A stretch of 64,000 bases of DNA, from assembly GCA_036703315.1 (NCBI GenBank), contig DATNPH010000148.1, forward strand, positions 1-64,000, given 5' to 3'. The notes under the pieces are model-generated. The model was given only the letters and a program-made list of their open reading frames with translations. It was not told the origin of the DNA and made no database searches. Made by a program: the position numbers and the translations under genes. This stretch comes from DATNPH01 sp036703315. GTDB lineage: Bacteria > Cyanobacteriota > Cyanobacteriia > Cyanobacteriales > Coleofasciculaceae. Within the stretch, counting starts at the first letter, position 1, and the number at the start of each line of letters is the position of its first letter. Of this stretch, positions 1 to 7,966 are shown one piece after another.

Positions 1-457
1 ACGATTAGGGTTAAGTCCTCAACAAACCAGCGCTTCTTGGGATGGTTTCATTGCTGGTTGAGAGGTCAAGCCAATTCAGAATTCAAAATTGCTTGACAAG
101 AGCAATTATCATACAGTGGGTTACACGAGCCTAAACGACCGCCGCACCTACGTTAACACACCCGAACATTTCAATTTACCTTATACATTATCTCTAATCA
201 GTGAACGTATAAAATTTTACCTTTCATACCTCGCACTTTGCTGAAAATCTAACTCAGGAGAGATGCAATTTAGTTAATTAAGCTCTCATACTAACAATTA
301 GGTAAGTGGGTTGAGCTAAACGTAACATTACTCAAGTCCAAAGTAGGTGGGTGTGGGGATAGAGCAAGGTTTGAACAGCGGTAATTATTGTTTTTTTTAG
401 ACCCACTTACTTTTTTATACATTACTTTTGAGTGTTTGTCGTTTACAGGAGTTTCCC
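1..457. other. Intergenic region at the left edge
   Basis: No convincing coding sequence, RNA gene or repeat element was found here. The segment is AT-rich and has stop codons in all frames at short spacing. It carries the upstream region of the CsbD gene, including its ribosome binding site near 446-452. The window edge may cut off a gene to the left. Confidence 0.5.
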
Positions 458-646
458 ATGAGTATTGAAGATCGGGCAGAAGCCATCGCTAAAAATATTG
501 AAGGCAAAATCCAAGAAGCTGCAAGCGAACTTACTGGCGACCCAAAAGACAAAATAGAAGGTCAAGCCAAGCAGGATGAGGCAGCTGCTATTCATGCTAG
601 AGAAGATATCAAAGACAAAACAAAAGAAATCATAGATAAAGCATAG
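458..646 (+). CDS. CsbD family stress-response protein
   Basis: A 62-residue, highly charged, hydrophilic protein of the CsbD family, whose members are abundant small stress proteins without a defined biochemical activity. The family pattern is visible: an N-terminal helix with N-I-E-G-K-I-Q-E, then L-T-G-D-P, then K-I-E-G-Q-A-K-Q-D-E. I start it at ATG 458 because CAGGAG lies 446-452 at good spacing and the protein then begins with the usual MSIEDRAEAI; an in-frame upstream TTG would add ten residues unlike the family. It is a single-gene unit ending at the terminator at 750-784. Probably cytoplasmic and stress-induced (known for the family, not shown here). Confidence 0.88.
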   Translation: MSIEDRAEAIAKNIEGKIQEAASELTGDPKDKIEGQAKQDEAAAIHAREDIKDKTKEIIDKA

Positions 647-749
647 GCTTTCAAAATAGTGTCAGGGGCATCGCGCCCTATAAAGGAATGAAGCTTTCTC
701 TTCCCTACTCCCCAGTTGTGTAAGTTTTGAGTTTCCTAAATTGCTATTG

Positions 750-784
750 AAAAATCCAGTTGACAACTCGTCAACTGGATTTTT
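750..784. terminator. Bidirectional intrinsic terminator
   Basis: A perfect 15-base inverted repeat (750-764 and 770-784) with the 5-base loop AACTC. It begins with a run of A and ends with a run of T, so it can act on both strands. It sits between the convergent CsbD gene and bgtB. Confidence 0.9.
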
Positions 785-793
785 ATGTTTTTA

Positions 794-2320
794 CTATCTT
801 AGTGTTTGGGAATTCGCTTTGCTAGAGCGTTTAACGGGATTCAGCCAGTCTTCCAGAAAACTAAATCCCCGCGAAGAGAGTAGAGTCAGCGCTAGGTAAA
901 TTATGGCAACAGCTAGGTAAATTGCAAAGACGCGATAGTTGTCTGCCATAATTAACTGACCGCGGCGCAGTAGCTCTTCAAAACCAATTACGGATACTAA
1001 GCTAGTGTCCTTGAGTAAACTAATAAACTCATTCCCCAAGGGTGGCAGCATCCGTCGCAAGGCTTGAGGAAATATCACATATCGCATGGTTTCCACTGCC
1101 CCCAAACCCAGGGATTGGGCGGCTTCTGATTGTCCCGTCTCAATGGACTGGATACCGGCTCGGACAATCTCAGCAATATAGGCAGCGCTATTGAGGCTCA
1201 GCGCTGTCACGGCTGCTGTCAAAGGGTTCAAACTAAAGTTAATTCCAGCTCCTTGCAGCAGGGCAGGTAAACCAAAATAAATCATGAGAATCTGCACTAG
1301 CAACGGTGTTCCCCGGAAGAAGTCGATATATGCCCTGGCTGCCCAACGTAGAGGCGTCACTGTTGAGAGGCGGGCAATGCCAATCAGGGAACCGGCAATC
1401 ATTCCTAGGAAGACGGAAAATGCTGTCAGCTCAAGTGTGACTAGTGCTCCTTGCAACAAGTTGGGTAGGGCATTCAAGATGACACTGGAGGCTGGCAGGG
1501 AGTTGGTTGAGTTACCAAAGTTTATACTTTCTGGCAGTTTTGGAGGTTTGGTGTTAAACCACTTCTGGTAAATCTGTTCGTAGGTGCCATTGCCCAGAAG
1601 AGTTGTTAGACCTTTGTTAATGGCTTCTAGATTAGGAGAATTTTTAGAAGTGGCGATGCCATAGTATTCTTCTGTGAGTAGCTGCTCAACGATTTTGAGT
1701 CCGTTAAGGTTATTGCTGTTGATGGCGTAGAGAGTGACTGGGGCATCGTTGATGACCGCATCTACGTTACCATTGAGCAGTTCTTGAAGCGCTAGTGGTG
1801 CTGAATCAAAAGTACGAATCTTCGCACCAGGGATTTTCTTAGCCTCCGCTGCGCCAGTGGTACCGATTTGCACAGCTATGTTCTTGTTCTTGAGACTATC
1901 TAGAGAAGTAACGTCTTTGTTATTTGCCTTGATAGCGATCGCCAAGCCAGCTTTGAAATACGGTCGTGAGAAGGATATAGTTTTGCTCCGCTCGGCATTG
2001 ATCGTCATAGAGCTAATCGCTGCATCCACGGTTTTAGCTTGCAAAGCGGGGATAATGCCGTCAAAGGGTAAACTCTGAAATTTGACCTCGAAACCACCAG
2101 CTTTGCCAATTGCCTTCATCAAGTCAATATCAAAGCCTTCCAATTCGCCTCCTTTCGCCTGCGACTCCATAGGCGGGAAAGCCGGTTCGGTAGCAACTTT
2201 GAGCGTTTTTTGGGCTTTGGTGGGACTAGCACTGAAAACAGAAACGCACAAAATTAGCAGAAAACTTAAGCCAAGAATCAGTCCTTGGCGCAGCCTACGA
2301 GACCGAATGAATCTATACAT
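794..2320 (-). CDS. bgtB: Amino acid ABC transporter, fused binding protein and permease (BgtB-like)
   Basis: A 508-residue fusion of a periplasmic substrate-binding domain and an inner-membrane permease for polar or basic amino acids and glutamine. Residues 1-36 form a signal sequence ending in A-Q. Residues about 40-257 are a family 3 solute-binding domain (KVATEPAFPPME, F-D-I-D-L, R-S-K-T-I-S-F-S). Residues about 288-490 are a HisM/GlnP-type permease with the EAA loop A-A-Y-I-A-E-I-V-R-A-G-I near 379. The fusion matches cyanobacterial BgtB, which is of about this length. The ATPase partner is the divergent gene at 2487, so the two share an upstream region of about 165 bases. The exact substrate cannot be read from the sequence. 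Confidence 0.9.
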   Translation of the reverse strand: MYRFIRSRRLRQGLILGLSFLLILCVSVFSASPTKAQKTLKVATEPAFPPMESQAKGGELEGFDIDLMKAIGKAGGFEVKFQSLPFDGIIPALQAKTVDAAISSMTINAERSKTISFSRPYFKAGLAIAIKANNKDVTSLDSLKNKNIAVQIGTTGAAEAKKIPGAKIRTFDSAPLALQELLNGNVDAVINDAPVTLYAINSNNLNGLKIVEQLLTEEYYGIATSKNSPNLEAINKGLTTLLGNGTYEQIYQKWFNTKPPKLPESINFGNSTNSLPASSVILNALPNLLQGALVTLELTAFSVFLGMIAGSLIGIARLSTVTPLRWAARAYIDFFRGTPLLVQILMIYFGLPALLQGAGINFSLNPLTAAVTALSLNSAAYIAEIVRAGIQSIETGQSEAAQSLGLGAVETMRYVIFPQALRRMLPPLGNEFISLLKDTSLVSVIGFEELLRRGQLIMADNYRVFAIYLAVAIIYLALTLLSSRGFSFLEDWLNPVKRSSKANSQTLR

Positions 2321-2486
2321 AGGTGTTATATTCCCTCTTCTACGCTAACGCTACCGATAGGGCTTAACTTTCCAGATAGCAAGGTTTCCAGGCTATAATT
2401 ATGTACGCGGTTTGACAAGCTGTTTGCAACGTGTGTTAGCACGGCAAGTAACATTGCATAATCATTCAGCTCTACTGGATTGAGCT

Positions 2487-3239
2487 ATGGAAGATTCCAG
2501 TCCGGCGATTGTATTTGAGGACATTGAGAAAACCTTTGGTTCTCTAAAGGTTTTACAAGGCATTAGCGGCTCTATTAATCGGGGAGAAGTCGTCGCCGTG
2601 ATCGGCTCTTCTGGTTGTGGTAAGAGTACACTGTTGCGCTGCTTCAACCGCTTAGAGAAAATTAATGCTGGGCGTTTGGTTGTTAATGGAATAGACTTGT
2701 CGCCCCCCAATCTCAGCCAAACCCAATTACGGAGACTGCGGGCACAGGTAGGCATGGTGTTTCAGCAGTTTAATCTGTTTCCCCATTTGAGTGTCCTGGA
2801 AAACTTGATGCTAGCTCCCTGTAAGGTACTTAAGCGTTCTGGGCAGGAGAGTCAAAAGCAGGCTCAATTTTATCTAGAGAAGGTAGGTTTGCCTGAGAAG
2901 GCAGACACTTATCCAGAACAATTATCCGGTGGACAGAAACAACGAGTCGCGATCGCCCGGAGTTTGTGCATGAATCCTCAGATTATGCTATTTGATGAAC
3001 CCACTAGCGCCCTTGATCCAGAATTGGTGGGAGAAGTATTACGGGTTATGCAGCAACTGGCAGAAGAAGGAATGACGATGATAGTGGTAACCCACGAGAT
3101 GCAGTTTGCTCGTGAAGTTGCCCATCGAGTGTTATTTATGGATAAAGGTCTTGTGGCAGAAGAAGGTCCAGCCCGACAAGTGATTGACTCACCGAAAAGC
3201 GATCGGCTGCGTACTTTTTTGAGCCGTATTCTACGGTAA
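2487..3239 (+). CDS. bgtA: Amino acid ABC transporter ATPase (BgtA/GlnQ-like)
   Basis: A 250-residue ABC ATPase of the polar amino acid uptake class. Walker A is GSSGCGKST at residues 40-48, the Q loop is FQQFNLFPH near 92-100, the signature LSGGQKQR is at 146-153, Walker B IMLFDEP at 166-172 and the switch histidine is in VTHEM near 201-205. Length is normal for GlnQ/HisP proteins. It energises transport by the divergently encoded fusion protein at 794-2320; this split arrangement is known for cyanobacterial Bgt systems, whose two genes are often not in one operon. ATG start; the best shine-dalgarno-like stretch upstream is weak. Confidence 0.9.
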   Translation: MEDSSPAIVFEDIEKTFGSLKVLQGISGSINRGEVVAVIGSSGCGKSTLLRCFNRLEKINAGRLVVNGIDLSPPNLSQTQLRRLRAQVGMVFQQFNLFPHLSVLENLMLAPCKVLKRSGQESQKQAQFYLEKVGLPEKADTYPEQLSGGQKQRVAIARSLCMNPQIMLFDEPTSALDPELVGEVLRVMQQLAEEGMTMIVVTHEMQFAREVAHRVLFMDKGLVAEEGPARQVIDSPKSDRLRTFLSRILR

Positions 3240-3514
3240 CAGGCACAGTGCACCTTGGGCTATACCAATCCAGTAAGTACACGAAATGGCCTCTGAATTT
3301 ACTAGCTCTAGCTTTTTAAATTGGGCATAATATTCAGAGGGTGCTGTCATCGTCCCCTAGTCTGATTAGCTAATGAGTTAACATGATTTAGGACTTGAGG
3401 CGAAGCTTAAAAATGCTCGCATTGGAGAAGAGTAATGAGTATGACTCTTCAAAGGTTTTTCAAGTTTCTTAATACAACTACACAATCAACAGCGAAAACC
3501 ATAAGGGTACCAGA

Positions 3515-3790
3515 ATGATAACAATACCCCCTGTAGATGCGACGAAGTCACAGCAAATGAAGCGGATTACTAAATTTGAGGCTGTGTGGAAACCCCAGGA
3601 TGGCAAGGGCTTTTTTTGGTTTACCTATTATGATGGCGAGAGAGAACGCACTGTTGATTTAGAAGCAGAAGGCTTCAGGATTCTCTTGGAGGTTCTTAAC
3701 ACTGACAAGCCGATTTTTGGAGATCATACAACAGCGTCAGTGGCTGTTCATTCACAACCGACAGAAATCAAGATAGGAGCATGGGCATAG
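3515..3790 (+). CDS. Conserved small protein, paralogue A
   Basis: I do not recognise the family. A 91-residue soluble protein whose last 77 residues are about 80% identical, by my count, to the protein at 4211-4450. The shared core starts MKRIT, contains an aromatic segment F-W-F-T-Y-Y-D-G with R-E-R-T, a predicted helix F-R-I-L-L-E-V-L-N-T-D-K-P, and an almost invariant C-terminal stretch ending E-I-K-I-G-A-W-A. There is no signal peptide or membrane segment. I start it at ATG 3515 because AAGGG lies about 7 bases upstream; an internal ATG at 3557 would give the same length as the paralogue. It is followed by an inverted repeat at 3912-3992 of the same kind that follows the paralogue. Confidence 0.75.
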   Translation: MITIPPVDATKSQQMKRITKFEAVWKPQDGKGFFWFTYYDGERERTVDLEAEGFRILLEVLNTDKPIFGDHTTASVAVHSQPTEIKIGAWA

Positions 3791-3911
3791 CCGAAGCATC
3801 TATTGAGAATTAGAGTTTCTTTTGTGTCCCGGTAATTCAGAAAGTTCTGAGTTAAATCAGACTATCAAATATCCTTCCTAAGTAGGAAAATTACTAGGAG
3901 GTTATGGTCTA

Positions 3912-3992
3912 GGTGTTACACTCTTTGAAGATGAATTAATCTAAAATTCCGAAAGCTAAGGCTCTCGGGACTTTCTCTAAAAGTGCAACACC
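3912..3992 (+). repeat. Inverted repeat downstream of paralogue A
   Basis: Arms GGTGTTACACT (from 3912) and AGTGCAACACC (ending 3992) pair with one mismatch. Between them is a smaller hairpin, about 3949-3968, of eight pairs with one mismatch and the loop TAAG. The rest of the 420-base gap to the next gene shows nothing else I can name. A closely similar structure at 4558-4638 follows the second paralogue, so it may be a 3-prime regulatory structure or part of the duplicated unit. No T run follows the outer stem, so it is not a typical intrinsic terminator. Confidence 0.6.
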
Positions 3993-4210
3993 TTACTCCT
4001 ATCCAGACTAGAAGCAACGTATAGTTTCCAAATTATGTATCGCTTTCTCAGGCAAGCAAAGTGACTTGCTAATTTAACCTTTGTAATCTTTACAGAAACG
4101 CCAAGAATCTTTAGGAAAGCTTTAATAGATTACGATATTTCCTTATGTTAATTTAACATAAGTATACACATCAGCAGAAGAGACTATAGAGGTATGAAAG
4201 GAACTAGCCA

Positions 4211-4450
4211 ATGGAAATGAAACGTATTACCAGTTATCAAGCTTTATGGAGACCGCAGGATAACAAAGGTCACTTCTGGTTTACATATTTTGATGGGGAC
4301 AGAGAACGCACTATTGATCTCGATGCAGAAAGCTTCAAGATTCTCCTAGAGATTCTTAATACCGACAAGCCAATTTTCGGTGATCATACGACGGCTTCTG
4401 TTGCTGTTCATTCACAACCAACAGAAGTGAAGATAGGGGCATGGGCATAG
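4211..4450 (+). CDS. Conserved small protein, paralogue B
   Basis: A 79-residue paralogue of the protein at 3515-3790, function unknown. It begins MEMKRIT and keeps the aromatic F-W-F-T-Y-F-D-G core, the helix around F-K-I-L-L-E-I-L-N-T-D-K-P and the C-terminal block ending V-K-I-G-A-W-A. Differences from the paralogue are mostly conservative, and the DNA differs mainly at third codon positions, so this is an old duplication kept under protein-level selection. Ribosome binding site AAAGGAAC precedes ATG 4211. Each copy has its own upstream region, with no shared promoter obvious. Cytoplasmic by composition. Confidence 0.78.
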   Translation: MEMKRITSYQALWRPQDNKGHFWFTYFDGDRERTIDLDAESFKILLEILNTDKPIFGDHTTASVAVHSQPTEVKIGAWA

Positions 4451-4557
4451 CCGAAGAACCTTAAGAAAATAATGAGATTCTTGACATCCCCAGAGTGGAC
4501 TTGTAAAAGGTTTTGGGTTGCCGCTTTCAACGGAAATTACTTTATAGCAGCTCCCTA

Positions 4558-4638
4558 GGTGTTGCACAATCCTAGGAAAATTGAAGACGTAACTTCAAAA
4601 CTAGACACTCTAGGTCACTCCTAGGCAAGTGCAACACC
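4558..4638 (+). repeat. Inverted repeat downstream of paralogue B
   Basis: Perfect 10-base arms GGTGTTGCAC (4558-4567) and GTGCAACACC (4629-4638), enclosing a perfect 6-base hairpin TTGAAG/CTTCAA at 4581-4598. It is the counterpart of the element at 3912-3992, with the same arm sequence and the same overall length of 81 bases but different interior. The remaining part of the 485-base gap before 4936 holds no other feature I can identify. Confidence 0.65.
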
Positions 4639-4935
4639 ACTACTCTCCAACTTTGGATAAGCCAGAGACTTGGTTTCAGAAGCAGAAATTGTCCTTAAAT
4701 GAGATGCAATCCCCTACAATCAGGGAGAGATAGGCTTGTACGTAAACTTAGCACAATGTAACTCAAAGTTATTACGTAAGGGTTTCATTCGGTAATACAA
4801 GTGTATAACTCGTATTACCTATGTATATATTATTTCAATTAAGTGGCATCAGCAATTAACTCAAACAAACTTTATTAATTCTTTAAAGATAAAAAAGTGT
4901 AGACTTTTATACAAGTTTCGAAGTGTTGATAAGAT

Positions 4936-5871
4936 GTGACACTACCTTTCCCTACTTCAGAGTTTTATACTTGGCGGAATTACTCCTGTGCCTATGAACA
5001 TTATGCTCAAAGCGATGCAGTGATTGATCCAAGTAGTCCTCTCGTGCTGCTGCATCCCATCGGTGTCGGGTTATCGCGCTACTTCTGGCATCCTTTTTGT
5101 CACCAGTGGTGTCAAATTAATCGTGACAATCCAATTTACAACCCGGATTTGCTTGGATGTGGCGAGAGTGAGATGCCGCGTATTGCCTATACTCCTGCGG
5201 ATTGGGCTGATCAGCTGCAATACTTTTTGCAGACAATAGTCAAACAACCTGTAGTTTTGGTGGCTCAAGGTGCCGAGTTAGCCGTAGCACTTGCCCTTAT
5301 GCAAAGACAGACAGAGCCGAATTATATTCGAGGGCTGGTTCTAGCTGGTCCTCCCGCTTGGACTTTGATGACCAGGGAAATTCCTACCTGGCAGCAAAAA
5401 CTTACCTGGAATATATTAGACTCTCCTGTAGGTAGTGCTTTCTATCGGTATGCCCGCCGTCGTCAATTTTTACAATCCTTTTCACAGCGCCAACTATTTG
5501 CCGATGACTCAGAAGTAGATGCTCAATGGTTAGAGACTCTCCTCGTCGGTGCTGCCAATCCTGCCAGTCGTTACGCGGTGTTTTCATTCCTTGCTGGGTT
5601 CTGGCGACAGAATTATGAGGAAGCTCTTACCACTACTTCTCAACCGACTCTAGTAGTCGTGGGGAACCAAGCAACAAGTATTAGCCAAACGGGTCAATCG
5701 GAGACACCAGAGCAACGATTAGCGAAATATATCCAGCATCTGCCTCAAGCTCAGGGTTGCCAAATTCCTGGTCGTAATGTTCTTCCCTATGAGTCCACTA
5801 CTGAATTTGTTGCTGTCGTTGCTAAATTTATAAATCAGTTAAACGATAAATCGAAAGAAGTACTAGCCTAA
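4936..5871 (+). CDS. Alpha/beta-hydrolase-fold protein lacking the catalytic residues
   Basis: A 311-residue protein with the alpha/beta hydrolase layout: VLLHPIGVG with the oxyanion region near 37-45, D-L-L-G-C-G-E-S near 71-78, the elbow strand VVLVAQGAEL near 106-115, and a late I-P-G-R-N-V-L-P segment near 270. The nucleophile elbow normally reads G-x-S-x-G; here Gly 112 stands where Ser is expected. The C-terminal catalytic His, usually in I-P-G-x-x-H-x-P, is replaced by Val. It is therefore probably not a classical esterase and may be a binding or scaffold protein. GTG start at 4936. The stop is two bases before the DUF2470 gene, so the two form an operon. The usual alternative would be an unusual active site elsewhere. 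Confidence 0.75.
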   Translation: MTLPFPTSEFYTWRNYSCAYEHYAQSDAVIDPSSPLVLLHPIGVGLSRYFWHPFCHQWCQINRDNPIYNPDLLGCGESEMPRIAYTPADWADQLQYFLQTIVKQPVVLVAQGAELAVALALMQRQTEPNYIRGLVLAGPPAWTLMTREIPTWQQKLTWNILDSPVGSAFYRYARRRQFLQSFSQRQLFADDSEVDAQWLETLLVGAANPASRYAVFSFLAGFWRQNYEEALTTTSQPTLVVVGNQATSISQTGQSETPEQRLAKYIQHLPQAQGCQIPGRNVLPYESTTEFVAVVAKFINQLNDKSKEVLA

Positions 5872-5873
5872 CC

Positions 5874-6158
5874 ATGTCTGAACAATTCTCTCCTGAAGTG
5901 AGCGATCGCATCTGTAAGCACATGAATGAAGACCATGCTGATGCAGTGGCTCTTTACGCCCGCTCATTTGGCAATTCTCCCGATACCGAGGCGGCACAAA
6001 TGGTTTCAATTGATGCCGAGGGTATGAATCTTATGACACAAGTTAATGGTACCTCGCTACCCCTGCGTATTCAGTTTGACCATGTTCTTAAAGATGCAGA
6101 AGATGCTCACTACACGCTAATTGCAATGGTTAAACAGGCAAGAACGGGATCGAAATGA
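5874..6158 (+). CDS. DUF2470 domain protein
   Basis: A 94-residue stand-alone DUF2470 domain. The domain otherwise occurs at the C terminus of HugZ-type heme utilisation proteins related to pyridoxamine phosphate oxidases. The family motif H-M-N-E-D-H-A-D-A-V is at residues 16-25, followed by I-D-A-E-G-M and a positively charged end. The histidines of this motif are the likely ligand-binding residues (family knowledge). It starts two bases after the upstream alpha/beta-fold gene and is presumably translated with it. The pairing suggests a tetrapyrrole- or pigment-related role, which is inference only. Confidence 0.82.
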   Translation: MSEQFSPEVSDRICKHMNEDHADAVALYARSFGNSPDTEAAQMVSIDAEGMNLMTQVNGTSLPLRIQFDHVLKDAEDAHYTLIAMVKQARTGSK

Positions 6159-6373
6159 AGCCGCAGCCAAACAGGACAAATTTATCGTCTTCATCCGAAA
6201 CAAATAAGTAATACCAACTTCCTAAATTCCTGTTACAGCTTGACTCTGTTTTTTTGCTAATTGCTAATGGCGAAAAGGCAATTAGCAATTAGCCGTGAAT
6301 GATGTATAGCACTATTAAATGAAAATAATATAAAAGAATTAAACCGCACTTGGAACTCGCACTGGATACCTAT

Positions 6374-6400
6374 TATCTACGACATCTTATCTACGACATC
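6374..6400 (+). repeat. Tandem 13-mer upstream of pyruvate kinase
   Basis: The sequence TATCTACGACATC occurs twice in exact copies at 6374-6386 and 6388-6400, period 14. It lies about 55 bases before the pyruvate kinase start. A period near one and a half helical turns is compatible with a regulator site, but no known regulator motif is recognised. Confidence 0.5.
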
Positions 6401-6453
6401 AACGAAGAAGGCAAAGTTGTTGGTAAAGAAATACTGGTTGAGTTATTGCTCTC

Positions 6454-7875
6454 ATGCGTAAAACAAAGATCGTTTGCACTCTCGGACCTGCCAGTTCTGA
6501 CTACGAGACAATCAAAGCGATGGTCGAAGCCGGCATGGATGTGGCAAGGCTGAACTTTTCTCATGGCGATCGCTCTACCCATTTAAACTATATTCGTACT
6601 GTTCGCCAGGTTTGTGCAGAACTAAACCGTCCGATTGCTATCCTTCAAGATTTACAAGGTCCCAAAATTCGAGTCGGGAAGATGGAAGAGGGCGTCGTCC
6701 TGATCTCAGGAGAAAAGACTGTGATCACGATGGAGGACGTGATTGGCACAGCAGAGAGATTTAGTTCAACCTACAAAGGTCTTGCGGGAGACGTGAAAGC
6801 CGATGATCCCATCCTGCTCGATGATGGCTTACTCAAACTCCGGGTAGACCAAGTCAGTGAGAGTGATATCCACTGCAGTGTAATCTACGGCGGTCCGTTG
6901 AAAAGTCATAAGGGAATCAACCTTAGTCGCTCCTCCATTTCCGCTCCCGCGCTCACAGATAAGGATATGGAGGACTTAGAGTTTGGGTTAAGCCAAGACG
7001 TGGATTATGTCGCCTTGTCCTTTGTGCGAGCGGCTTCAGATGTCCAGAAAGTCAGAGATATAGTACAACGTTCTGGGAAGGAAACTCACGTCATTGCCAA
7101 GATGGAGCGTCACGAAGCGGTAGCGGCAATGGAGCCAATTGTTGCCGCTGCTGACGTGCTGATGGTTGCACGAGGTGACTTGGGAGTTGAGATGCTCTTG
7201 GAACAAGTTCCGGCAATCCAAAAGTCCCTGATTGATACCTGTCACAGCCATCAGAAACCAGTGATCACGGCTACTCAAATGCTAGAGTCGATGATCCAAA
7301 ACCCTCGCCCAACCAGGGCGGAGGTTTCCGACGTTGCCAATGCCATTTTGGAGGGTACAGATGCTGTGATGCTTTCGGGAGAGACTTCAGTTGGTCGCTA
7401 CCCTGTGGAAGCGGTGAAAACAATGGCTCGCATTGCTGAAACAACGGAAGCACGTTTGACTTCGTCTCCGCCTTTCATCAATGGGTTACAGGAACATACC
7501 ATTTCCAATTCTGTAGGATATTCAGCATGTCAACTCGCGCAGAATATCAAGGCAAAGGCGATCATCTGCTTCACAGAACACGGGTTCACGGCGCGGATTC
7601 TCTCCAAGTATCGCCAGTCAATTCCAGTGATTGCCGTCACCCCATCAGAGGCTGTCCAGCGTCGGTTAGTGCTGTATTGGGGCGTTCAGTCCTTACAACT
7701 TCAGGAAGTTTATAATACTGACGCGATGATTATTTTAGCGGAACGCGCTGCTGTCGAGCATGGGTTAGTCGCTAGGGGAGATATTGTGGTGATGATTGCA
7801 GGTTTACCCCTACCAATTACTGGCGTTACCAATCTAATTAAGGCACACCGGGTTGGAGAGCAGGTAGCCGTTTAA
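6454..7875 (+). CDS. pyk: Pyruvate kinase
   Basis: A 473-residue pyruvate kinase, converting phosphoenolpyruvate and ADP to pyruvate and ATP in lower glycolysis. The N terminus MRKTKIVCTLGPAS, the loop LNFSHGD, the metal- and substrate-binding segment H-V-I-A-K-M-E-R, V-A-R-G-D-L-G-V-E and the signature T-A-T-Q-M-L-E-S-M are all present. The length is that of the short form without the extra C-terminal PEP-utiliser domain carried by the longer cyanobacterial isozyme. The ATG at 6454 is fixed by the conserved N terminus; no strong ribosome binding site precedes it. The gene ends at a terminator at 7899-7938 shared with the convergent NADH dehydrogenase gene. Confidence 0.96.
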   Translation: MRKTKIVCTLGPASSDYETIKAMVEAGMDVARLNFSHGDRSTHLNYIRTVRQVCAELNRPIAILQDLQGPKIRVGKMEEGVVLISGEKTVITMEDVIGTAERFSSTYKGLAGDVKADDPILLDDGLLKLRVDQVSESDIHCSVIYGGPLKSHKGINLSRSSISAPALTDKDMEDLEFGLSQDVDYVALSFVRAASDVQKVRDIVQRSGKETHVIAKMERHEAVAAMEPIVAAADVLMVARGDLGVEMLLEQVPAIQKSLIDTCHSHQKPVITATQMLESMIQNPRPTRAEVSDVANAILEGTDAVMLSGETSVGRYPVEAVKTMARIAETTEARLTSSPPFINGLQEHTISNSVGYSACQLAQNIKAKAIICFTEHGFTARILSKYRQSIPVIAVTPSEAVQRRLVLYWGVQSLQLQEVYNTDAMIILAERAAVEHGLVARGDIVVMIAGLPLPITGVTNLIKAHRVGEQVAV

Positions 7876-7898
7876 GCCTCTTTTAAGTTAAAAGCCAA

Positions 7899-7938
7899 CA
7901 GAAAAAGGCAAGAAACAAATTGCTTTTGCCTTTTTCTG
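7899..7938. terminator. Bidirectional intrinsic terminator
   Basis: Perfect 13-base arms CAGAAAAAGGCAA (7899-7911) and TTGCCTTTTTCTG (7926-7938) with a 14-base loop. It lies between the convergent pyk and NADH dehydrogenase genes and carries T-rich arms on both strands. Confidence 0.85.
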
Positions 7939-7966
7939 TGCAACTTCTGAATTCTTTGTCGGTGTA

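Noticed and set aside
2448..2461. NtcA-like site between bgtB and bgtA
   Set aside because: The best match reads GTA-N8-TAA instead of GTA-N8-TAC, and spacing to a promoter could not be fixed. Too weak to list.
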